A stretch of DNA of 11,487 nt from Alphaproteobacteria bacterium. GTDB taxonomy: Bacteria > Pseudomonadota > Alphaproteobacteria > M2410. The stretch lies in the NCBI GenBank assembly GCA_021774955.1, contig JAJFIN010000321.1:1-11487 (forward strand), written 5' to 3'. A program made the position numbers and the translations under genes. Numbering within the stretch: position 1 is the first letter of the stretch; every line of letters starts with the position of its first letter. The notes below the pieces were generated by a model, which did not search any database, was not told where the DNA came from, and saw nothing but the letters and a program-made list of their open reading frames with translations. Shown here piece after piece: positions 1 through 6,244 of this stretch.

Positions 1-539
1 GCAATCCCGGCGAGACCGAAGAAAGCGCACGAAACACCATCGACTTTTCAAAGCGTGTGCGGCCAAGTCTGTGTATGTTCTTTGTTTCAACTGCCTATCC
101 CGGCACCCCAATGTACGACGACGCACTGCTTGTGGGCGAAGTGCAACCCCGTTGGTGGGCAAAGCAACAGTTTGATGAATCGAAAAACTCTGCGTTTCAA
201 GTGCGTTGGGGCTGGACAGATGCCGGCTCTTTAACTTTCAAAAATGGTTTTGATGCAGAATTTTGGCAGCGCAAAGCAACACGTGAATGGTATATGCGGC
301 CTCAATTTGTTTGGGATACTGCAGTATTCACTCTCAAGAATCCATATTTCTTACGCCACTTGTTCGTTCTAGGAATGGAGATCTTACCGTTCTACAAGCT
401 GCGCAACTTATTCCCGAAGAAGAAAATCTCACCCGATGAACGCCTTCAGATCCTGGAGCGATGCCCATCGCAGCCCAATTGGGACTACAACAAGCGCGCT
501 GATTTAGAAGCAAGTTCGCACCTATCCGTAGGCGATTAG
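1..539 (+). CDS. B12-type radical SAM protein, C-terminal part (5'-truncated by window edge)
   Basis: The reading frame is open from base 3 and ends at TAG 537-539, so the gene starts left of the window. The first visible residues, NPGETEESARN, align with SPGETDETIRE of the minus-strand radical SAM protein at 573-2246, so an internal GTG at 57 is not the real start. What is visible is the end of the radical SAM barrel (NPGET, then FFVSTAYPGTPMY) and a tryptophan-rich C-terminal region containing WW, SAF, RWGW, DAGSL, WQR and LKNPYFLRH. The CxxxCxxC cluster motif and any B12-binding domain would lie outside the window. Membership of the B12-binding radical SAM group (BchE-like) is inferred from the full-length paralogue. 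By hand alignment, 32 of 47 residues are identical in the stretch from WQRKAT to YKLR. It converges on its paralogue with 33 bp between stop codons. Substrate unknown. Confidence 0.9.
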   Translation, partial: NPGETEESARNTIDFSKRVRPSLCMFFVSTAYPGTPMYDDALLVGEVQPRWWAKQQFDESKNSAFQVRWGWTDAGSLTFKNGFDAEFWQRKATREWYMRPQFVWDTAVFTLKNPYFLRHLFVLGMEILPFYKLRNLFPKKKISPDERLQILERCPSQPNWDYNKRADLEASSHLSVGD

Positions 540-572
540 ATCGCTTTGATAGTTAAGTAAGCGGATTCAATA

Positions 573-2246
573 CTAATCAGATTGTGTCTCAGCCATTCTC
601 AGCTGTAACAATCCGCTGTCTTGTAATGTCACCGGTGGAATGTCTTTCGGGATTTTGATCTCTTCCGAGCTTCGTTTTACGGCCCCGCTCGAAGTGATCT
701 TCAATTCTGGTAAGTCGTCACGCTTGGCATAATCCCAAGTCGCCGCCTCCGGGCAACGAGAATAGACTTTTTGATCCTCGTTGATAGGTGACTTCTTCCA
801 CGGAAGCCGGAGCTTGTGCAACGGTAGAATTTCTTTTGACAGTACAATAGCATGTCGGAGGAAATATGGGTTCTTCAAAACAAAGATCATCGTATCCCAA
901 ATGAAACGAGGGCGCAGATAAAATTCTTTGGTTGCACGTCGTTGCCAGCCTTGTGAATCGAACCCCTTGATTTCTAATGAACCAGCATCGGCGGACCATC
1001 CCCAGCGCTTTTCAAATGCGCTGTTGACATCTTTGTCCCAGCGCTGGTTGTTCCACCAACCCTGCTCGATCAAACCTTCATCGACTGCCTCGCGGTACAT
1101 TTCCGTGCCGGGATAGCCAATCGTTACGAAGAACATCGCCATGCTTGGCCGTGCTCTCTTGGCGACTTCAATCGTCTCACGAATTGTTTCATCCGTTTCC
1201 CCCGGTGAGCCTACGAGGAATGTCGTATAGGTGCGGATCCCTGCCTTGCGGGTCCATTTGTGCGCATCGTAGATGCGGTCAATTTCAACGTTCTTCTTAA
1301 TCCGCGCTAGAATTTCTGGATGGCCGGATTCAACACCAAAGTTGATCGTGTGGCACCCAGATTTCTTCATCAACATCAAAAGCTCTTCGGTCACACAGTC
1401 CACGCGCGTGTTGCACCGCCATGCGATTTTGACACCGCTGTCAATCAGCCGTTCACAAAATTCTCTAGTCCATTTTTTGGACGCGGTAAAAGTGCTGTCG
1501 CGGAATGAAAATCCACGCACGCCAAATTGTTTGTTTAGACGAACGATATCATCAACAGCTCTTTTGGGGGAGTGGTACCGGATTTTCCGCCCTGTAGTTG
1601 TCGGCGCATCACAATAGGTGCATTTGAAAGGACACCCTCGTGTGATCATCAAACCAACAACGGGAGGCCCGGGCAATGTCGGAATCTTGTATTTGAAAAC
1701 ATCAACTAATGAATAATCGATCGGCGCTAATTCATCTAGTTCCTTAAAGAATGGACGAGGCGGATTGATGCGAACAGTCCCCGTTGAATCACGGTACATG
1801 ACGCCGCCAACCCAATCCAGACAATCAGGAAGCGTTCCATCTTTGATCTTGGCGCAGACTTCGAGCATTGTCACTTCGCCTTCACCATTGACCACGAAAT
1901 CAAAATCGCGGCTTTGCGTAAAGATGTCATCCAGTGTCGACGCGATATGGGCACCGCCGATAACAATCGGTAGATCAGGGCGCATATGTTTGAGTATGTG
2001 GCAGGTCTGCAGACAACAAGGGACCTGCGGCGTCATGATACTAAAGCCCACAAGATCCGGCTCTGATTCCAGAATTCGCTCAGCTGTCTCCTGCGCAGTA
2101 AGGCCTTCAATATCAGAATCGACAATGCTGACAGAATGACCGGCCAACTGAAGCTCTGCCGCAATATAAAGAATGCCCATGGGTGGCAAACCGTAATTGG
2201 GTTTCTCACCAGGTAAAAGCGAAGGATAACAAAGAGCGATTTTCAT
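573..2246 (-). CDS. B12-binding domain-containing radical SAM enzyme
   Basis: A 557-residue protein. The N-terminal part (about 1-140) looks like a cobalamin-binding Rossmann domain: MKIALCYPS, then the GLPPMGILYIAAEL helix, GGAHIAS at about 97-103 and NGEGEV at about 120-125. The radical SAM domain follows, with CPFKCTYC at 205-212 (CxxxCxxC, ligating the 4Fe-4S cluster that cleaves S-adenosylmethionine), INFGVESG at about 301-308 and VGSPGET at about 345-351. The architecture and length match the BchE-like class of B12 radical SAM enzymes, which methylate or rearrange unactivated carbons; the substrate here cannot be told. The C-terminal 150 residues share a tryptophan-rich region with the partial paralogue at 1-539, followed by a tail of about 40 residues that the paralogue lacks. 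The reading frame could start at a TTG at 2303, but the ATG at 2246 is preferred. It has a GGGGG-containing ribosome-binding site, and the protein then begins at the normal first beta strand. An unusually long AT-rich region lies upstream. Function beyond the family is not resolved. Confidence 0.93.
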   Translation of the reverse strand: MKIALCYPSLLPGEKPNYGLPPMGILYIAAELQLAGHSVSIVDSDIEGLTAQETAERILESEPDLVGFSIMTPQVPCCLQTCHILKHMRPDLPIVIGGAHIASTLDDIFTQSRDFDFVVNGEGEVTMLEVCAKIKDGTLPDCLDWVGGVMYRDSTGTVRINPPRPFFKELDELAPIDYSLVDVFKYKIPTLPGPPVVGLMITRGCPFKCTYCDAPTTTGRKIRYHSPKRAVDDIVRLNKQFGVRGFSFRDSTFTASKKWTREFCERLIDSGVKIAWRCNTRVDCVTEELLMLMKKSGCHTINFGVESGHPEILARIKKNVEIDRIYDAHKWTRKAGIRTYTTFLVGSPGETDETIRETIEVAKRARPSMAMFFVTIGYPGTEMYREAVDEGLIEQGWWNNQRWDKDVNSAFEKRWGWSADAGSLEIKGFDSQGWQRRATKEFYLRPRFIWDTMIFVLKNPYFLRHAIVLSKEILPLHKLRLPWKKSPINEDQKVYSRCPEAATWDYAKRDDLPELKITSSGAVKRSSEEIKIPKDIPPVTLQDSGLLQLRMAETQSD

Positions 2247-2250
2247 TTTA

Positions 2251-2258
2251 CTGCCCCC
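2251..2258 (-). promoter_or_regulatory. Ribosome binding site deciding the radical SAM start
   Basis: On the minus strand GGGGGCAG lies 4 nt before the ATG at 2244-2246. This purine-rich stretch, and the match of the downstream protein to the usual beginning of a B12-binding domain, favour this ATG over the in-frame TTG at 2301-2303. Confidence 0.55.
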
Positions 2259-2278
2259 AAAATCGAAAATCCAACTAG

Positions 2279-2304
2279 ATTGCGCAAGGACTTTAGATCG
2301 CAAT
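2279..2304. repeat. Inverted repeat ATTGCG-N14-CGCAAT
   Basis: ATTGCG (2279-2284) and CGCAAT (2299-2304) are perfect inverted arms, 20 bp centre to centre, 33-58 nt upstream of the preferred radical SAM start. A further TCGCAAT copy lies at 2335-2341. The position suits an operator or part of a 5' untranslated leader, but 6-bp arms can arise by chance. Confidence 0.3.
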
Positions 2305-2334
2305 TTGCATTTGCATCCGGCGACCTGCCTTCCC

Positions 2335-2341
2335 TCGCAAT
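2335..2341. repeat. TCGCAAT heptamer, second copy
   Basis: Identical to TCGCAAT at 2298-2304, 37 bp away in the same orientation. TCGCAA recurs at about 2453-2458. Possibly part of a binding-site cluster upstream of the radical SAM gene; chance is not excluded. Confidence 0.25.
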
Positions 2342-2425
2342 CAATTACTAAATCAAATAGAATAATAACCTTTAACGCTTAACTTTCCCACAAAGGACTG
2401 CTGTTTGGCAACGTTTCACTGTGTT

Positions 2426-2435
2426 TTTGATTAAC
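2426..2435 (+). repeat. Decamer repeat TTTGATTAAC, copy 1
   Basis: Exact copy of the decamer at 2614-2623. Its GATTAA (2429-2434) also forms an inverted repeat with TTAATC at 2449-2454, leaving a 14-nt spacer, which gives an operator-like arrangement. Confidence 0.35.
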
Positions 2436-2454
2436 GGCGCTGGTCAGTTTAATC
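2429..2454. repeat. Inverted repeat GATTAA-N14-TTAATC
   Basis: Perfect 6-bp arms, 20 bp centre to centre, the same geometry as the repeat at 2279-2304. Two helical turns between arm centres would fit a dimeric regulator, but the arms are short and AT-rich. Confidence 0.3.
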
Positions 2455-2607
2455 GCAAACAAAGTTTTTTATCGGCATTCCTCCAACAACCTTAGTCAAA
2501 CAATGTCACAAAGCGTCAAAACAATCAGCCATTACAAACCCTTAACGAATAGTGATAAATTAAATGTGGAATTTCATCAGTTACACACACTATTTCTATG
2601 GTTTTTT

Positions 2608-2620
2608 TAAAAATTTGATT
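2608..2620 (-). promoter_or_regulatory. Candidate IHF binding site
   Basis: The minus-strand sequence AATCAAATTTTTA agrees at every specified base with the integration host factor consensus WATCAANNNNTTR, and an A/T tract flanks it (2602-2613), as is common at IHF sites. It partly overlaps the second TTTGATTAAC copy (2614-2623). IHF is widespread in proteobacteria. In AT-rich DNA a match can occur by chance, so this is a candidate only. Confidence 0.35.
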
Positions 2621-2623
2621 AAC
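2614..2623 (+). repeat. Decamer repeat TTTGATTAAC, copy 2
   Basis: Exact copy of the decamer at 2426-2435, 188 bp away in the same orientation and 26 bp from the 3' end of the flippase-like gene. It overlaps the candidate IHF site. Confidence 0.35.
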
Positions 2624-2648
2624 TGAGGCTGAGGTAATTGCATTCGGC

Positions 2649-3665
2649 CTATTGTGCGTTGCTAGGCACTTGATCACCAAGTGAGGCCGGTAACATGGCG
2701 GCGGCTATACCAGCCAAACCGGTAAATATCATAACAGCGTCCCAACAAAGTGACTGTGCCACGACCAAGTTTGTGTCCGCACCAAATGGCAGCATAAGAC
2801 TTGCTAAGACAACATTTCGCACACCGAGACCGCCAAGGCTTATGGGGGCAAGTGCAGCCAGTTTTGTCAGTGGCCAGGCAAAAAACCACAATACAATAGG
2901 AACATCCAACCCCATAGTCTTTGCAAAGATAATGTTTAGACCAATAAAACCACATTGAATGAGGAGTGAGAGGCACAATCCGGATAAAGCAATGAGCGGC
3001 CTGGAAAAAAGAGAATCAATAGCTTCGCCGAATTTGATAACGATCTTTGCAAGTTTATTGGGTAACCGACTAGGTGGAATCAAGCGGACACTGACGATGA
3101 TAGTAACGATACCAACAAATAGCAGGAACGCCACGCCTTCGAGGATATTTCCAGCAAGCGCGTGATCAATCTCAGGTAAAAATATACTCGCGACAAACGA
3201 AATCAAAATCAAAGCTAGCATGTCATTTATCCGGTCGGCAAAACTACCGACAGCTATTGACTCAAGCTTGCCTTTCTTCTCGCGAACAATAAGTGCCGCG
3301 CGGACGAAATCACCACCCACATTACCCGGGAGAAATATTGTCGCGAACATTCCGGCACCGTGCGCCCGAACTGCGCGCATTGCCGTGATTGGCGTACCTG
3401 TCGCGCCTAAGAGCAAACGCCATTTCAAGGCGGATATAGAGTGTAGGACGAGTACCAAACCGACGACTAGTAACCAAATTGTTGGGGGAATAGAGGCAAT
3501 GGCTGAAATTAACGTTTCAACGGGCAGAAACCAAAAAAGGAGTGTGAAAATCCCAACAGTGACGGCGAAACGCACAAGAAGTTTAAAGCGACGGCCTTTG
3601 GCAGCATCCCCATTCGCCAATGAGCGCGCCAATGCCAAGAGTCCGCGGATGAAATACTTTTTCAT
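2649..3665 (-). CDS. Flippase-like membrane protein (lysylphosphatidylglycerol synthase TM-region family)
   Basis: A 338-residue polytopic inner-membrane protein. After a basic N-terminus (KKGR/RRFK type residues to about 30) come roughly seven to eight hydrophobic segments, near 31-47, 62-79, 145-163, 174-195, 225-248, 256-276, 284-294 and 302-326. Family signatures are visible: LPGNVGGDFVR at 112-122, ADRINDML at about 143-150 and PISLGGLGVRNV at 274-285. These match the lysylphosphatidylglycerol synthase TM region / AglD-like family (UPF0104), whose members are about 300-340 residues when free-standing and are linked to lipid or lipid-linked substrate translocation. No synthetase domain is fused, so a role in aminoacylating lipids is not implied. 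It lies between the AceE-like gene (123 nt upstream) and the radical SAM gene (402 nt downstream). The ATG has no clear Shine-Dalgarno sequence. The substrate is unknown. Confidence 0.88.
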   Translation of the reverse strand: MKKYFIRGLLALARSLANGDAAKGRRFKLLVRFAVTVGIFTLLFWFLPVETLISAIASIPPTIWLLVVGLVLVLHSISALKWRLLLGATGTPITAMRAVRAHGAGMFATIFLPGNVGGDFVRAALIVREKKGKLESIAVGSFADRINDMLALILISFVASIFLPEIDHALAGNILEGVAFLLFVGIVTIIVSVRLIPPSRLPNKLAKIVIKFGEAIDSLFSRPLIALSGLCLSLLIQCGFIGLNIIFAKTMGLDVPIVLWFFAWPLTKLAALAPISLGGLGVRNVVLASLMLPFGADTNLVVAQSLCWDAVMIFTGLAGIAAAMLPASLGDQVPSNAQ

Positions 3666-3686
3666 AATGACTGGAACCGGTGATGC

Positions 3687-3702
3687 GGTTTAGATCTAAC
3701 CC
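3687..3702. promoter_or_regulatory. Imperfect palindrome upstream of the flippase-like gene
   Basis: GGTTTAGATCTAACCC contains a perfect 10-bp palindrome, TTAGATCTAA (3690-3699), and two further G-C pairs outside a single mismatch. It lies 22-37 nt upstream of the ATG at 3665, where a repressor could block transcription. It has no T run and is not a good terminator. Confidence 0.35.
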
Positions 3703-3709
3703 TAAGCAG

Positions 3710-3717
3710 TTAACCAT
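3710..3717 (+). promoter_or_regulatory. CtrA-like half site TTAACCAT
   Basis: TTAACCAT is the octamer form of the alphaproteobacterial CtrA cell-cycle regulator site. It lies 45-52 nt upstream of the flippase-like ATG. The full TTAA-N7-TTAA form is not present, and the match is short, so it may be fortuitous. Confidence 0.25.
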
Positions 3718-3788
3718 GCGCAATAACCCTTGAGATATCGTTTAATCAGGATCGCGAACATCACGAGTTTTGGTTTATGGAAATTTAG

Positions 3789-6176
3789 TTAGGCTATCGC
3801 TCTGATGTGACGAATAGGTCTCCCGGGTGCGAGGTTTGACGCAGCGGTAATGATCGCTTGGGCGTCGATACCATAGTGCCGATAAAGATCACCGACAGTG
3901 CCGGTTTGCCCAAAATGTTCAACTCCGAGCGCCACGGTTTTATGCCCATGTACACCACCGAGCCAGGCTAGGGTCGCGGGATGCCCATCAATCACGGTAA
4001 TCAGAGTGCAATGCGGAGGGAGGCCAGCCATAAGGCGTTCGATATGACTTTCTGCAGGTTGATTGCCTCGTTTGCGCGCCCGTTGTGCCGCATGCCAGCC
4101 GGCATTTAAACGGTCCGCCGAAGTTACCGCGAGCACACCTATATCACGCCTGTCTTCGCCGATCATACCCGCCGCTCGTATCGCTTCATCTGCTACGGTG
4201 CCTTGATAGGCGATAATAACTTCGGCGTTTGGGCCAGGCTCTCGAACCCAATAGGCGCCATTGATGATGTCTTCTTGAAGATCGCCGGTAATTGATCGTT
4301 GTGGTTGGGCAAGTGCGCGCGTGCTTAGGCGTAGGTAAACGGATCCGCCGGTTTCATCGCGCAGCCAAGTTCTTTCATCGGCATCACCTTCCCCATCACG
4401 CTGTAAGTAATCAAAGGACCAGTCCATGATGACCGCAAGCTCGTCGACATAAGCGGGCTCAAAGGATGCTAGTCCATCCTGCGCCATGCCGATTAGTGGT
4501 GTGCCGATGGATTGGTGCGCGCCCCCTTCGGGTGCCAAGGACACACCTGAAGGTGTGCCTACAATGATAAAACGGGCGTCTTGATAACATGCATAATTGA
4601 GCGCATCGAGACCGCGGCAGACAAAGGGGTCATAAACCGTGCCGATGGGAATGAGGCGCTCACCGAACAATGAATGAGACAGACCTGCCGCACTCAACAA
4701 AAGAAACAGGTTCATTTCAGCAATGCCAAGCTCGATATGCTGGCCTGACGGAGAAAACTGCCATTTCTGCGCGCTCGGTACGCGCTCGTCCCTAAAAGTG
4801 TCAGCAATTTCGTCTCGTGAGAATAGGCCGCGTTTATTAACCCATGCCCCCAAATTTGTTGAGACTGTGACATCCGGTGAGGTTGTTACAATCCGCTCCG
4901 CAAGCGGACTATCGCCCTTGGCAAGGGCATCGAGTATTTTTCCAAACCCGGTTTGTGTCGCAATCATTTCATCGGAAATGGTTTGCACGCCTGGAGATGG
5001 CAGAGACGGCGTGGTAAATCGGCGTGTCCCTTTGGCGTTGAACGGTGTGTTCTCCAAAAAGCCTAGCAAATCTTTTTCCGGCGTTTCAAGACCCGCAAAG
5101 GGTTCCCATTCTTGTCCGTGTGCGATGCCCATTTGATCTCGAAATGTTTCCATTTGCGCTTTGGTCATCAGGCCTGAATGGTTATCCTTGTGGCCGGCCA
5201 ACGGCGTGCCCCACCCTTTAATCGTGTAGGCAATAAAAACGGTCGGGCGATCATGATCAACAGCCTGGAAGGTTTCCATCACCGTTGGCAAGCAATTGCC
5301 ACCTAAGTTAGTCATGAGCTGTGCGAGTTCGTCATCCGACCGGCGGTCGAGTAGCGCCGTTACTTCTCCCTGATCCCCAATATCGTCCATCAGATGTTTG
5401 CGCCAGGCGCTACCACCTTGATAAGTCAGTGCAGAGAAGAGTTGGTTGGGGCAATTTTCGATCCATTTCTGGAGAACCGGGCCACCCGGCTCATCAAAAG
5501 CTGCCCTTTGCAATACGCCGTGTTTAAGAGTAATCACGTCCCACCCGAACGCCGCGAACACTGATTCAAGCCGGTCGTATAAACCTTCCCTAACCACACC
5601 GTCCAAGCTTTGACGGTTGTAATCAATAACCCACCACGTGTTGCGTAGGTCGTGTTTCCAACCCTCTTGAAGGCATTCATAGATATTGCCCTCATCGAGT
5701 TCTGCATCGCCGATCAGTGAAATCATTCGGCCTTCAGGTCGGTTGTTTGCAGCCCAAGGCTTTGCGCGAATGTAGTCTTGCACGATGGACGAAAAAGCCG
5801 TGATCGCAACCCCGAGCCCGACCGAGCCCGTCGAAAAATCGACATCGTCGATATCCTTAGTCCGGCTCGGATAGGATTGCGCGCCATCAAACCCGCGAAA
5901 GTTTTCAAGCTTTTCCCGCGTCTGGTTACCAAGCAAATATTGGATGGCATGAAAAACGGGGGATGCGTGAGGCTTTACCGCTACGCGATCTTCGGGTTTC
6001 AAAATCGAAAAATAAAGAGCGGTCATGAGCGAGACCATCGACGCACAGGACGCCTGATGACCACCTACTTTTAAGCCATCTGTCTTGTCTCTCAAATGGT
6101 TAGCATTGTGGATCGTCCAACAGGATAACCACAGAAGCTTCTTTTCAAGCTCGCGCAAAACAATTTGCTGGTCCAT
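3789..6176 (-). CDS. AceE-like / transketolase-family thiamine diphosphate enzyme
   Basis: A 795-residue protein whose three transketolase-type domains are in the usual order. The diphosphate-binding domain (about 1-380) has GGHQAS at 38-43, PHASP at 69-73 and a thiamine-diphosphate/metal motif starting GDAELDEGN at 156 and ending at N187 in YNRQSLDG. The pyrimidine-binding domain (about 400-625) has ELGIAEMN at 482-489; E487 is the likely cofactor-activating glutamate by alignment with transketolase. The C-terminal domain is about 640-795. Features closer to E. coli pyruvate dehydrogenase E1 than to transketolase are the LDG after N187, H333 in HKDNHSG and H554 in EGGAHQS, which I align by eye with AceE H407 and H640. 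It is about 90 residues shorter than AceE (887), mostly at the N-terminus, the part that binds the E2 core in E. coli. No E2 or E3 gene is in the window. It follows the hydrolase gene by 68 nt. A 2-oxoacid or ketose-type substrate is likely, but which one is unresolved. Confidence 0.88.
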   Translation of the reverse strand: MDQQIVLRELEKKLLWLSCWTIHNANHLRDKTDGLKVGGHQASCASMVSLMTALYFSILKPEDRVAVKPHASPVFHAIQYLLGNQTREKLENFRGFDGAQSYPSRTKDIDDVDFSTGSVGLGVAITAFSSIVQDYIRAKPWAANNRPEGRMISLIGDAELDEGNIYECLQEGWKHDLRNTWWVIDYNRQSLDGVVREGLYDRLESVFAAFGWDVITLKHGVLQRAAFDEPGGPVLQKWIENCPNQLFSALTYQGGSAWRKHLMDDIGDQGEVTALLDRRSDDELAQLMTNLGGNCLPTVMETFQAVDHDRPTVFIAYTIKGWGTPLAGHKDNHSGLMTKAQMETFRDQMGIAHGQEWEPFAGLETPEKDLLGFLENTPFNAKGTRRFTTPSLPSPGVQTISDEMIATQTGFGKILDALAKGDSPLAERIVTTSPDVTVSTNLGAWVNKRGLFSRDEIADTFRDERVPSAQKWQFSPSGQHIELGIAEMNLFLLLSAAGLSHSLFGERLIPIGTVYDPFVCRGLDALNYACYQDARFIIVGTPSGVSLAPEGGAHQSIGTPLIGMAQDGLASFEPAYVDELAVIMDWSFDYLQRDGEGDADERTWLRDETGGSVYLRLSTRALAQPQRSITGDLQEDIINGAYWVREPGPNAEVIIAYQGTVADEAIRAAGMIGEDRRDIGVLAVTSADRLNAGWHAAQRARKRGNQPAESHIERLMAGLPPHCTLITVIDGHPATLAWLGGVHGHKTVALGVEHFGQTGTVGDLYRHYGIDAQAIITAASNLAPGRPIRHIRAIA

Positions 6177-6192
6177 ATCGTCAACTTTTCCC

Positions 6193-6210
6193 GGCTCTCA
6201 TTGCTGAGCC
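6193..6210. other. Small hairpin in the leader of the AceE-like gene
   Basis: GGCTC (6193-6197) and GAGCC (6206-6210) can form a 5-bp stem with an 8-nt loop, 17-34 nt upstream of the start codon of the AceE-like gene. It is not followed by a T run on either strand, so it is unlikely to terminate transcription. It could influence translation, or mean nothing. Confidence 0.25.
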
Positions 6211-6244
6211 CTTATTATCGCAGCGGTTAGGTATAGAACTAAAT

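Larger units (their letters stand above)
2247..2648. other. AT-rich intergenic region with short repeats
   Basis: This 402-bp stretch separates two minus-strand genes and should carry the promoter of the radical SAM gene and the 3' end of the flippase-like transcript. I see no convincing open reading frame, tRNA or intrinsic terminator (no GC-rich stem followed by a T run on the minus strand). It is visibly richer in A and T than the flanking genes. It contains a repeated decamer TTTGATTAAC, several TCGCAA copies, a tandem TTGCAT at 2305-2316, two 6-bp inverted repeats each with a 14-nt spacer, and one match to the IHF consensus. A -10-like TATTAT is present on the minus strand near 2360-2370, but I could not pair it with a good -35. 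Confidence 0.6.

Noticed and set aside
540..572. Possible bidirectional terminator between the convergent radical SAM genes
   Set aside because: Only a 4-bp GATT/AATC stem can be drawn, with no GC-rich stem or T run.
573..2303. Longer 576-residue form of the radical SAM protein starting at TTG 2303
   Set aside because: The 19 extra residues do not fit the B12-binding domain start, and the ATG at 2246 has a better ribosome-binding site.
2600..2623. CtrA box TTAA-N7-TTAA
   Set aside because: The two TTAA elements at 2607-2610 and 2619-2622 are 8 nt apart, not 7. The other TTAA pairs nearby are 3 or 14 nt apart.
3220..3693. 157-codon plus-strand open frame opposite the flippase-like gene
   Set aside because: It runs opposite hydrophobic membrane-protein codons. 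Its low-complexity basic/alanine translation and lack of a motif point to a shadow.
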